From Clostridium sp. cel8 (GTDB lineage: Bacteria > Bacillota > Clostridia > Clostridiales > Clostridiaceae): a stretch of DNA of 64,000 bases. The notes below the pieces were generated by a model, which saw only the letters and a list, made by a program, of their open reading frames with translations, did no database searches and was not told the origin of the DNA. Below, piece after piece: positions 1 to 7,635 of the stretch (the first letter of the stretch is position 1; every line of letters begins with the position of its first letter). The stretch spans positions 62,001 to 126,000 of the forward strand of contig NZ_JACGAG010000004.1 in the NCBI RefSeq assembly GCF_014050525.1. The letters run 5' to 3'. A program made the position numbers and the translations under genes.

Positions 1-279
1 TGGCTTGCTAACTACTTTGCATTAGTAGGAATTAGAGTAAATGCCCTTGCACCTGGATTTTTTGTTACAAATCTTAATAAAAACATTATGTACAAAGAAG
101 ATGGAACATTAAGTGGACGTTCTGAAAGAATTATTGCAGGAACTCCAATGTCAAGGTTTGGAAATCCAGAGGAGTGTGCAGGAACACTACTTTATTTAGT
201 AGATCCTGAGCTTTCAGGTTTCGTAACAGGAGCAGTAATACCGATTGATGGTGGTTTCAGTTCTTTCTGTGGAGTGTAG
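1..279 (+). CDS. SDR oxidoreductase, C-terminal part (D-mannonate oxidoreductase-like)
   Basis: The frame is open from base 1 and ends in TAG at 277-279, so only the last 92 residues are in the window. The visible part is the end of a short-chain dehydrogenase: a GIRVNALAPGF segment (the usual IRVNxIxPG motif after the catalytic Tyr/Lys) and the C-terminal FVTGAVIPIDGGF signature. The linking segment with NKxxM, EDGTLSGRSE and TPMSRFGNPEE resembles clostridial SDR-type D-mannonate oxidoreductases (fructuronate to mannonate in hexuronate breakdown). That substrate is an inference from family resemblance. The Rossmann GxxxGxG and YxxxK motifs lie upstream of the window. A terminator follows. 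Confidence 0.8.
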   Translation, partial: WLANYFALVGIRVNALAPGFFVTNLNKNIMYKEDGTLSGRSERIIAGTPMSRFGNPEECAGTLLYLVDPELSGFVTGAVIPIDGGFSSFCGV

Positions 280-341
280 ATTTTTTTAGATTGATTTTAA
301 ATAATTAAAAATATCAGATAAAATAAAGAATGAATTTGAGT

Positions 342-375
342 AAAATGCCCTTTCTAAATGACAGGGCATTTTTTA
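342..375 (+). terminator. Rho-independent terminator of the SDR gene
   Basis: A 10-bp stem (342-351 with 363-372, AAAATGCCCT/AGGGCATTTT) has an 11-nt loop and runs into a T tract at 369-374. It closes the unit that ends at 279. Confidence 0.85.
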
Positions 376-520
376 TATGATTTTATTAAAAATTATATTA
401 ATAATGTAATATAAATTACGGAACTAATATAAATTAATAGATATAATATTACTATATAGGAGAATTCAATTTAGAAAGGTATTTATTTCTATAAAGAAGA
501 ATCTAGAGGAGGGAACATAA

Positions 521-697
521 ATGAATTAGCAACAAGATTTAGTAAACTTGACGAGTTTGTACAATAAATCTAATGAAACTGTTGCAAAAGGAGTTAAGAT
601 TTCAAAAAATGCTACGAAAAAAATAGAGGATAACTTATCCTCTATAGTAAGATATGAATTGTTAAAAGTTACTTTAAATACTATAGTAAGAAATTAA
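521..697 (+). pseudogene. Small ORF of 58 codons with an amber stop at codon 3
   Basis: A very good ribosome site (AGAGGAGGG, 505-513) sits 7 nt before ATG at 521, but the third codon is TAG (527-529). Beyond it the frame stays open to TAA at 695-697 and would encode a lysine/asparagine-rich, mostly helical 58-residue protein (QQDLVNLTSLYNKSNE near the start, ending in NTIVRN). I do not recognise a family. A perfect 11-bp inverted repeat (623-633/635-645) lies inside it. The simplest reading is a small gene killed by a nonsense change; stop-codon read-through or a chance open frame are alternatives. The surrounding 280-710 interval shows nothing else recognisable. Confidence 0.35.
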
Positions 698-710
698 TGT
701 AGTTGATATT

Positions 711-1312
711 TTACTTCAATAATTTTTCCAATAAAGTAATTAACTCTTGGGAATATCTTTTTGTATCATTTTTTAGTATTTTTATAGCAATATCTATGTC
801 ATGTGGTTCATCATAGTATGAACTACATGTAATCACATCAATGGTATCAGCAATTATTACAATTTTGGAGTTTAAGGATATTTCATATCCTTTTAGCTTT
901 TTTGGATATCCGCTTCCGTCAAGTTTTTCATGGTGTTGTAAAATAATATCAGTACATTCTTTGCAACATCAATGGAGTGCGCATATATCCATTTCACATA
1001 GTTAGCTAATGAGTTAACATAAATCCACCAAGGCTCATCTTTAGAATCAAATAGTATACTACTTAATATTTTATTAGGTTTATCCAAAATGACATGGTCA
1101 GGTATATTCATTCTTGCTCTGAATTCATCAGAAATTTTGGTAATACCTACATTCTTCTTATCATTAAAATTAAACATATTTTTTAGTTTATCCATGCTAA
1201 TTCCAGCATTTCTTAACTTTGTAATAATTGTGCTATCTACCTTTTGGCCTTTCTTTAGTAATAAAATCCCCTTTTCATTGTAGATATCTTTCTTTGAAAA
1301 ATACTTATGCAT
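711..1312 (-). pseudogene. HD-GYP phosphodiesterase with internal deletion and frameshift
   Basis: HD-GYP proteins hydrolyse cyclic-di-GMP. The - strand start is best placed at 1312 (MHKYFSKKD), 8 nt after a GGGAG ribosome site at 1321-1325, rather than at the ATG at 1327. The first frame runs through an N-terminal segment to YAHSIDVAK, the first HD-domain helix. It then changes frame near 965-975 into CTDIILQHHEKLDGSGYPKK, the HHExxDGSGYP signature, and continues through a VIIADTIDVI segment to TAA at 711-713. The metal-binding LHDIGK block that should lie between these two motifs is missing. The junction is therefore a deletion of very roughly 70 codons plus loss of frame. No active enzyme is expected. 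The family call is firm. Confidence 0.85.
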
Positions 1313-1402
1313 CGCATTAACTCCCATCTGTATTTATTTTAATTAACAATAGAAATTTGATTTAAGAGAAATTTTATAAGAATAAAATTCTAAATATGTG
1401 TA

Positions 1403-1436
1403 TATAAAAAAAGGTAGGGAGTATATAAACTACCTA
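1403..1436 (-). terminator. Terminator between c-di-GMP riboswitch and HD-GYP gene (expression platform)
   Basis: Read on the - strand, AGGTAG and CTACCT form a 6-bp stem followed by a run of eight T. It lies 70-100 nt downstream of the riboswitch aptamer and about 90 nt upstream of the HD-GYP start, the position expected for a riboswitch-controlled transcription terminator. Confidence 0.6.
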
Positions 1437-1504
1437 CTTACATGCTACACGATTTAGGATATAAAAAATTTCTCATATAAAAGTCAATTTCTCAATGCAT
1501 ATTA

Positions 1505-1592
1505 AGTATTTTGGTAGCCCAACCATCATGACAATTTATTGCTTTAGACTTGTGGCTTTGCGTCTCCATCTTTAGATGGATTTGCCTTTATC
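1505..1592 (-). promoter_or_regulatory. Cyclic-di-GMP-I (GEMM-I) riboswitch
   Basis: On the - strand the sequence reads GGCAAA, a CCATC-TAAA-GATGG hairpin, GAGACGCAAAGCCAC, AGTCTAA, then TGGTTGGGCTACC. These are the conserved blocks of the GEMM-I c-di-GMP aptamer in the right order and spacing: GGCAAA, capped P1b hairpin, GACGCAAAGCC, then the second hairpin with a GGTTGGGCTACC-like arm. It precedes the HD-GYP pseudogene on the same strand, so the riboswitch would once have tied synthesis of a c-di-GMP hydrolase to the level of its own substrate. Confidence 0.9.
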
Positions 1593-1645
1593 AATTTACT
1601 TATTGAATATATTTTTTAAATTTTATTAAACGTTTCTATAATATT

Positions 1646-1674
1646 ATTCTATAGCATACATAGACTTATGTCAA
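1646..1674 (-). promoter_or_regulatory. Sigma-A promoter for the riboswitch/HD-GYP unit
   Basis: On the - strand a perfect -35 TTGACA (1669-1674) is followed after 17 nt by TAGAAT (1646-1651). Transcription would begin near 1640, some 50 nt before the riboswitch. Confidence 0.6.
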
Positions 1675-1816
1675 TATATTAACTGTTATGTAATATATTA
1701 TATTATTATGTTATATATTATGATATTATCAAAATTTTATATAATAATTTAGAAGCGCAATAAAAACTATATAATATAATTTGTAACTAAAAATAACGTA
1801 CACAGATATGTAAGAT

Positions 1817-2038
1817 ATGGAGGGGGATAATGAAGGATCTTTAATTTACTTCTTTTTTAAAGAAGTAAAATTAAATCGAATTGAATCAATGCATGATCCT
1901 AGAAATTCTAATTCAGGAAAAGTTATGGAAAAATGTGGATTAATTTATGAAGGAACTATAAAACAGGGAGATTGGAATAATCAAGGTATTTGTGATTATT
2001 CAATGTATGGACTTGTTGCAGAAGATTATAAGTATTGA
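1817..2038 (+). pseudogene. GNAT acetyltransferase remnant (C-terminal half, RimJ-like)
   Basis: The 73 codons correspond to the C-terminal part of a RimJ/RimL-type GNAT N-acetyltransferase. LNRIESMHDPRNSNSGKVME matches the acetyl-CoA-binding helix and NxxS motif, followed by KCGLIYEGTIKQGDW and a final MYGLVAEDY. The N-terminal strands and the first half of the acetyl-CoA site are absent, and the frame is closed by a TAA just upstream (about 1811). The ATG at 1817 follows a TAAGATATGGAGGG stretch rather than a spaced ribosome site. This is a decayed fragment unlikely to fold as an enzyme. Confidence 0.7.
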
Positions 2039-2068
2039 ATTTAGTGGATTAAAATATAGAGTATATTT

Positions 2069-2108
2069 ATAGGGGATGTTTCACTAAAATTGATGAAACA
2101 TCCCCTAT
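2069..2108 (+). terminator. Strong 15-bp hairpin after the GNAT remnant
   Basis: ATAGGGGATGTTTCA (2069-2083) pairs perfectly with TGAAACATCCCCTAT (2094-2108) around a 10-nt loop. There is no long T tract, so it is a hairpin of terminator type with moderate certainty of function. Confidence 0.6.
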
Positions 2109-2491
2109 ACTATTATAAAATAATTTCTTAAATTATATTTAATGGTAAATTATAGAAAATATTTAATAAAAATTTAATAAAAAATAATAAAAATATATGA
2201 AATTTTAAATTTTATATACCGAATATTCTGATAAATATATTTATTTTTTTTGATATGAGATAGTACAAGTGTATTAAGGCAAGTCAGTAAGTATTTAAAT
2301 GAAAAAGTAAAATTTATATGATTAAGATTATTGTTCTGCCTAAAAAAATATCCAAAAGTAGTAATTTATTAGAAAACTTTTACTACAGAATTAAAATTGT
2401 TTACATACTACTACTTCGAGAATTTAACTATTTAATATAGCAATTAAGAATATTGACATATATATTGCAAAATAGATTAAATTTAGAATTA

Positions 2492-2511
2492 AATAATGCT
2501 TAATAATGCTT
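2492..2511 (+). repeat. Tandem 10-mer AATAATGCTT x2
   Basis: Two exact copies of AATAATGCTT, then a decayed third. They lie in the 2,109-2,569 interval upstream of the transporter promoter, where nothing else can be assigned. Confidence 0.5.
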
Positions 2512-2569
2512 AAAATAATGTATTTTTGATATTAAAAAAATATATTAAATCATATGATTATAATTATTA

Positions 2570-2598
2570 TTGACACCATAAAAATTAGTTGCTATAAT
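2570..2598 (+). promoter_or_regulatory. Consensus sigma-A promoter of the transporter/amidohydrolase operon
   Basis: TTGACA (2570-2575), 17-nt spacer, TATAAT (2593-2598): both hexamers are perfect. It leaves a leader of about 150 nt before the start at 2754. I see no known riboswitch in that leader. Confidence 0.85.
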
Positions 2599-2753
2599 TG
2601 AAAAAATAATAAAATAGAGTGATAAAATTGATAGAATGAGAAAATAATATATTGAATTTATATGATAAGTTATTTTTATTTGTTACCTATAAATAAGGGG
2701 CAATATAGATAACAAAGTTGAGTAAAAATTAATATTTAAGAGGGGGCTATTTT

Positions 2754-3938
2754 ATGAATTTAAGTGTTATTGCAGCATTTACAATTATATTAGTTGTATT
2801 AGCAGTAGGTGAATTTGTTTCTACTAAAACTAAGGCTTTTATACCTTCAGTTTTTGTATCAGCAGTATTATTTTTAATTGGATTTTGGACTTTTATGCCT
2901 AAAGATTTAATTGCTAGAGGTTCATTTGAAACGCCGATAGTTACTATGTCAATGTATTTATTATTAGTTCATATGGGTACATTAATGAGTCTTAGAGAAT
3001 TATTAGCTCAGTGGAGATCTGTTATAGTTTCAATTGGAGGAATTGTAGGAATATGTCTTATGACTATGACTATAGGAAGATTGTTATTTGGAATGCAAAC
3101 TGCAGTTGTTGCTACTCCACCACTTACTGGAGGAGTTGTTGCATCTATATTAATGGCAAAAGGTGCTACTGATAAAGGGTTACCTGCTCTTGCTGTTCTT
3201 GCAACATGTATGTATGTTATGCAGGGATTTGTTGGATATCCAATTTCAGCATTTTGTCTTAAAAAGGAAGCAAAACGCGTTTTAGGGGTATATAAAAATG
3301 GTGATAAAAAAGTTAAATTAGAAAAATCTGCAACTAGTACACAGGTTAATGTTCAAAAGAAAAAACTTATACCACCGCTTTCAAAGGAATATCAGACTCC
3401 ATATGTAATACTTCTAAAGTTAGGATTTGTTGGATTTCTTGCTTCTAAAATTTCACCAATTGTGCATGTTAACCAGTTTGTTATTTGTTTGATTCTAGGA
3501 GTAATTTTCTGTGAAATTGGATTCTTAGAAGAAAAGGCTTTAAATAAGGCCAATGCTTTTGGATTTCTAATGACGGTTCTAATGGGATATATTTTTGCTA
3601 ACCTTTCACAAGCTACTCCAGCAATGCTAAAACAAATATTAGTACCATTGTTTGGAATTATAATTTTGGGTGTAATAGGAATGTTTATCGCTTCTTTAGT
3701 TCTAGGAAAACTATTAGGATTTTCAAAAGAAATGGCTTTTGCTTCAACACTAACGGCACTATATGGATTTCCGGCAGATTATATTTTAACTAATGAGGCA
3801 ATTAAATCAGTATGTAAAAGTGATGATGAAGTAGAATATGTAACTGAGGATATGCTTCCAAAAATGCTTGTGTCTGGTTTTGCTACAGTTACAATAGCAT
3901 CAGTTATTATAGCCGGTATATTTGTAAAATTACTATAA
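2754..3938 (+). CDS. Membrane transporter of unassigned family, about 10-11 TM segments
   Basis: This 394-residue protein is almost entirely hydrophobic helices. A polar loop of about 35 residues (residues 180-215, KKEAKRVL...QKKKLIPPLSKEY) splits it into two halves. Notable segments are ATPPLTGGVVASILMAKGA in the first half and a final TLTALYGFPADYILTN region, which look like substrate or ion re-entrant loops, as in GltS-like or dicarboxylate carriers. I cannot name the family with confidence. The ribosome site GAGGGGG lies 8 nt before ATG. It is co-directional with two M20 amidohydrolases and separated from them only by a hairpin, so it probably imports or exports their N-acylated or N-carbamoylated substrate or product. 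Confidence 0.7.
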   Translation: MNLSVIAAFTIILVVLAVGEFVSTKTKAFIPSVFVSAVLFLIGFWTFMPKDLIARGSFETPIVTMSMYLLLVHMGTLMSLRELLAQWRSVIVSIGGIVGICLMTMTIGRLLFGMQTAVVATPPLTGGVVASILMAKGATDKGLPALAVLATCMYVMQGFVGYPISAFCLKKEAKRVLGVYKNGDKKVKLEKSATSTQVNVQKKKLIPPLSKEYQTPYVILLKLGFVGFLASKISPIVHVNQFVICLILGVIFCEIGFLEEKALNKANAFGFLMTVLMGYIFANLSQATPAMLKQILVPLFGIIILGVIGMFIASLVLGKLLGFSKEMAFASTLTALYGFPADYILTNEAIKSVCKSDDEVEYVTEDMLPKMLVSGFATVTIASVIIAGIFVKLL

Positions 3939-3978
3939 TCCTTCTTTGATATATGATTAAAAATATTTATATATTTAC

Positions 3979-4009
3979 TAGGACTGTGTTATAGTAATTC
4001 ACAGTCCTA
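3979..4009 (+). terminator. Intercistronic hairpin
   Basis: TAGGACTGTG (3979-3988) pairs with CACAGTCCTA (4000-4009) over an 11-nt loop. It is followed by AATTATCTTAATT rather than a clean T run, so it may attenuate rather than end transcription into the first amidohydrolase. Confidence 0.55.
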
Positions 4010-4039
4010 AATTATCTTAATTATAAGAGGATGATAAAT

Positions 4040-5272
4040 ATGAAAACAAAAGTTGAAAGAATTAAAAAAGATATTGAGAAGTTATCAAAATTTAATTCGA
4101 CACCCGGTAGAGGACTTACTAGATTTTCTTTTACTAATGAGGATAGGAAAGCTAGAGAATATATAAAAAGTGAAATGAAAAAAGCAGGACTTAAGGTATA
4201 TGAAGATGCAGCAGGAACAATATTTGGAAGGTTAGAAGGAGAATTTGAAAATGGGCCGGTTGTAATGCTTGGATCTCATTTTGATTCTGTAAAAAATGGT
4301 GGTAATTTTGATGGACCTGCAGGTGTTGTTATGGGTCTTGAAGTTGCTAGAGTTTTTAAAGAGAACAATATTAAACCTAAATATCCAGTAGAATTTATAG
4401 CTATGATTGAAGAAGAAGGTGGAAGATTTGGGGGAGGTTTATTTGGGAGTAGAGCTATTACTGGCCAGGTTACTCGAGAATCTTTAAATAAATTTAAAGA
4501 TAAAGAAGGCATATCTATAGCACAAGCTATGAAGAATTTTGGATTTGATCCTGATAAAATAAATGAAGCTAAAAGAGAAAGTAAAGATATAAAAGCATTT
4601 ATAGAATTACATATTGAACAAGGTCCTGTATTAGAGAAGAGTAACATGGATATTGGTATAGTAGATTATATTGTAGGTATAGAAGAATTTGAAGTAGTAA
4701 TAAAAGGAAGACCAGATCATGCAGGTACAACACCTATGAATATGAGATCTAATGCGCTTGATGCAGCAGCGCCAGTTATTGCAAAAATAAGTGAGTTTGC
4801 GATTGAAGCAGGTGAAGATACAGTAGCTACTATTGGCGTTTTAAACGTAGGACCTGGGGCTGCCAATATAGTTCCTAGTGAGGTTAGATTTACTGTAGAT
4901 ATAAGATCTAAAAAAGAAGAATGTAAAAAACAAGTTCATGATAAAGTTGTTAACTTACTTAAAAAAAGTGCTGGTAAAACGAATTGTGATTTAGAAATTA
5001 TACAAAAAATTGATGTAGCTCCAGTTAAATTAGATGAGGGTATAGTTGAAGATTTTTCAACAATTTGTAATAAATTAGGATTTAAGAAAAAAACAATGAT
5101 CAGTGGAGCAGGGCATGATGCTATGATTATTGCGTCTATTGCAAAAGTTGGATTAATTTTTGTACCTAGTAAAGATGGAAGAAGTCATTGCCCTGAAGAA
5201 TGGACAGATTATGAAGACCTTCAAAAGGGAATTGAACTAGCATATTATGAGGCTTTAAACCTCAGTGAGTAA
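4040..5272 (+). CDS. M20 Zn-dependent amidohydrolase, N-carbamoyl-L-amino-acid hydrolase/allantoate amidohydrolase type
   Basis: A 410-residue member of the hydantoinase/carbamoylase (HyuC/AllC-like) branch of peptidase family M20. Metal ligands are visible: His80 in GSHFDS, Asp91 in NFDGPAG, Glu125/126 in IEEEGGRF, a His in ELHIEQGP near 190, and a C-terminal GAGHDAM histidine. The KGRPDHAGTTPM segment is the lid/dimerisation-domain signature. The start at 4040 is chosen because AAGAGG (4025-4030) lies 9 nt upstream; the in-frame ATG at 4031 touches the ribosome site. Likely reaction: hydrolysis of an N-carbamoyl or ureido amino acid to the free amino acid. The true substrate cannot be read from sequence. 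Confidence 0.85.
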   Translation: MKTKVERIKKDIEKLSKFNSTPGRGLTRFSFTNEDRKAREYIKSEMKKAGLKVYEDAAGTIFGRLEGEFENGPVVMLGSHFDSVKNGGNFDGPAGVVMGLEVARVFKENNIKPKYPVEFIAMIEEEGGRFGGGLFGSRAITGQVTRESLNKFKDKEGISIAQAMKNFGFDPDKINEAKRESKDIKAFIELHIEQGPVLEKSNMDIGIVDYIVGIEEFEVVIKGRPDHAGTTPMNMRSNALDAAAPVIAKISEFAIEAGEDTVATIGVLNVGPGAANIVPSEVRFTVDIRSKKEECKKQVHDKVVNLLKKSAGKTNCDLEIIQKIDVAPVKLDEGIVEDFSTICNKLGFKKKTMISGAGHDAMIIASIAKVGLIFVPSKDGRSHCPEEWTDYEDLQKGIELAYYEALNLSE

Positions 5273-5311
5273 AATATAAAAAATATTAAAAATAATTTAG
5301 GGGGTAAAAAT

Positions 5312-6469
5312 ATGACAGTAAAAGAATTGGCTAAAAAGTATAAAAAAGATGTTATTAATTTAAGAAGGGAGTTCCATAAATATCCAGAGGCTAGTTTAAA
5401 AGAAGTTAGGACAAATAAGAGGATAAAAGAAGAATTGGATAAGATTGGTGTACCTTGTAAGACTGTTGCAGGTACTGGAGTAGTTGCAGAAATTAAAGGT
5501 AAAAAGCCAGGTAAAACAGTTCTTTTAAGAGCTGATATAGATGGATTATCTGTTACAGAATTAAACGATTGCGAATTTAAATCTCAACATGATGGATTTA
5601 TGCATGCTTGTGGACATGATACTCATATATCAATGCTTTTAGGTGCGGCTATGATATTGCAAGATATTAAAGATGAACTTTGTGGTACTGTAAGATTAGT
5701 TTTTCAACCTGCAGAAGAAGTTGCCCAAGGAGCTAAGATGATGATAAAAGCTGGAGTACTTGATGGTGTAGACGGAGTATTTGGAATGCATATATGGAGT
5801 AACATAGAATGTGGCTCTGTATGTGTTCAGAAAGGACCTTTAATGGCTTCAGCTGATTTATTTAAAATTAAAGTTAAAGGAAAAGGTGGACATGGTTCAG
5901 CTCCTCACCAGGGTGTCGATGCAGTTGTAGCATCTTCAGCTATTGTTATGAATTTGCAATCGGTAGTAAGTAGAGAAATAGATCCACTTGAGTCTGCAGT
6001 AGTAAGTGTAGGATCAATAAAATCAGGTACAAGATTTAATGTTATTGCAAGTGAGGGAGTTTTAGAAGGAACAACTAGATGTTTTAATCCTGAAATAAGG
6101 GAAAACTTTCCTAAAATGCTTGAAAGAGTTGCAAAAGACACAGCAGCTACATTTAGAGCGGATGCTGAATTAGAATATACATGGGGAACACCTGTTGTAA
6201 TTAATGATGAAAAATATTCTAGTATAGCAGAAAAATCTGTAGAAAAAATTGGAGCTAAGCCTATTATAATGGAAAAGATTACAGGTGGAGAAGATTTCTC
6301 AGAATATATGAATAGAGTACCGGGAGTATTGGCATTAGTAGGTTGTAGAAACAAAGATAAAGGTGCAATTTATCCACAGCATCATCCTAAATACACTATT
6401 GATGAAGATTCACTTGAAATAGGATCTGCTTTATATGCACAATATGCACAAGATTTTTTAAGTGAATAG
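5312..6469 (+). CDS. M20D amidohydrolase (hippurate/N-acyl-amino-acid hydrolase family)
   Basis: A 385-residue cytoplasmic zinc amidohydrolase of the HipO/IAA-amino acid hydrolase/AbgB group. The N-terminal catalytic domain shows FHKYPEASLKE, the HACGHDTH motif (Cys100, His102, Asp103), QPAEE with Glu135/136, and GMH (His160). The dimerisation domain holds GKGGHGSAPHQGVDA, and GGEDFSEY near residue 330 completes the site. Such enzymes release amino acids from N-acetyl, benzoyl or indole-acyl conjugates. The start follows a GGGGGG-rich ribosome site with 6-7 nt spacing. It is 39 nt downstream of the carbamoylase-like gene, so the two hydrolases and the transporter probably act on related N-acylated amino acids. 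Confidence 0.85.
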   Translation: MTVKELAKKYKKDVINLRREFHKYPEASLKEVRTNKRIKEELDKIGVPCKTVAGTGVVAEIKGKKPGKTVLLRADIDGLSVTELNDCEFKSQHDGFMHACGHDTHISMLLGAAMILQDIKDELCGTVRLVFQPAEEVAQGAKMMIKAGVLDGVDGVFGMHIWSNIECGSVCVQKGPLMASADLFKIKVKGKGGHGSAPHQGVDAVVASSAIVMNLQSVVSREIDPLESAVVSVGSIKSGTRFNVIASEGVLEGTTRCFNPEIRENFPKMLERVAKDTAATFRADAELEYTWGTPVVINDEKYSSIAEKSVEKIGAKPIIMEKITGGEDFSEYMNRVPGVLALVGCRNKDKGAIYPQHHPKYTIDEDSLEIGSALYAQYAQDFLSE

Positions 6470-6503
6470 TTAATTAGGTGTAGATATATAATTTGATTTA
6501 TTT

Positions 6504-6546
6504 TAAGCAGCGGTAAATAGGTAAATATTTATCACTGCTTTTTTAT
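6504..6546 (+). terminator. Rho-independent terminator of the amidohydrolase operon
   Basis: AAGCAGCGGTAAATA pairs with TATTTATCACTGCTT with one mismatch and is followed by TTTTTT. It ends the unit that begins at the promoter at 2570. Confidence 0.75.
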
Positions 6547-6642
6547 CTTAGTTTTATTGGTATGAACTTTGTTATAATTAAATTATCATGTTTAGATTAT
6601 ATTAATAGTTTTAAAAATAAAATTATAAGGATGCTGTATCTG

Positions 6643-7633
6643 ATGAAAAATAATTTAGATATTATTAAAAAATTAATGGCGGAATATCAAAGACCTTTTT
6701 ATATTTATGATGAAAGTGTGATTTTTAGGCAAGTTACAACTCTTTCAAAAAGATTTCCACATTTTGAGTTTTTGTATTCAATAAAGACTAATCCGTATAC
6801 ACCTATAGTAAATTACATAGTATCAAGAGGATTTGGTGCAGATGCAGCTTCAGCAGAAGAGGTAGCTATAGCACAGAAGGCAGGATTATCTTATGAAAAA
6901 ATATTATATTCCTCTCCAGGGAAAACACATAATGATATTGAAAAAACTATAGAAAAAGCAATAATAGTTGCAGATAGTTATTTTGACTAATATAGATATC
7001 GTTGGTATTCATGTTCACCTGCGTTCTCAGATTCTTCACCACAATATACTTTATAGATACTACGAAAAAATTTTTGAATTAGCTTTATTCTGTAAAGAAA
7101 CTATGGGATGGAAATTAGAATTTATTGATTTTGGCGGAGGACTTGGCATAGCATATTCTTCATTAAATGATAGTCCTCTCGATATCCAATTACTTAGTGA
7201 TGAATGTGAAGAACTATTTCAAAGATTTAAGGGTAAAATCAACGCTAGACTTATTATTGAAACTGGTAGGTTTTTAGTTTGTGAGGCTGGCCAATATGTT
7301 ACACATATTGTAGATATAAAGGAATCTAGAGGAGTAAAATATTTAATTGTAGAAAATGGACTTAATGGATTTTTAAGACCTTCTATTGCAGAACTTTTAA
7401 AGGACTATACACCTGAAGGTAGTAAATTAAAAGCTTCGGAGCCATTATTTACAACTAAAGATGCATTTGAATTTACTATTCTTGAAAGAAAAGAACCTTT
7501 TCTTGAGAAGGTAAGCATAGTAGGTAATTTGTGTACATCAACTGATATAATGGCAAAAGATATAATGCTTCCAAAAGCTGCACTATATTTTTATATAAGT
7601 CAGTACTATTGGAAAATATTAAAGGAGAGATAA
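6643..7633 (+). pseudogene. PLP-dependent decarboxylase (LysA/ornithine decarboxylase group IV), decayed
   Basis: The 5' part encodes the start of an alanine-racemase-fold decarboxylase: PFYIYDES, then YSIKTNPYTP with the PLP lysine, GFGADAASAEE and KILYSSPGKT. It stops at TAA near 6990 just after IVADSYF. A second frame resumes at about 6975 with VGIHVHLRSQ, FIDFGGGLGI (phosphate loop), the IETGRFLV motif and GNLCTSTD. The stretch normally joining the two parts (about 60-70 codons carrying the RINP and SKFG motifs) is missing. The C-terminus ends in an unrelated tail, KAALYFYISQYYWK, in place of the expected barrel/sheet residues. Two deletions and a frame change make this a pseudogene. It originally decarboxylated a basic amino acid or diaminopimelate-like substrate. 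Its last codons overlap the ribosome site of the next gene. Confidence 0.85.
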
Positions 7634-7635
7634 CA

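Noticed and set aside
472-567. Short frame ending NELATRFSKLDEFVQ that looked like a chemoreceptor tail
   Set aside because: Too short, no conserved signalling-domain sequence, and it overlaps the better supported ATG-AAT-TAG small ORF.
1089-1283. Open frame on the + strand inside the HD-GYP pseudogene
   Set aside because: It is the complement of the HD-GYP frame, has no ribosome site and no recognisable protein pattern.
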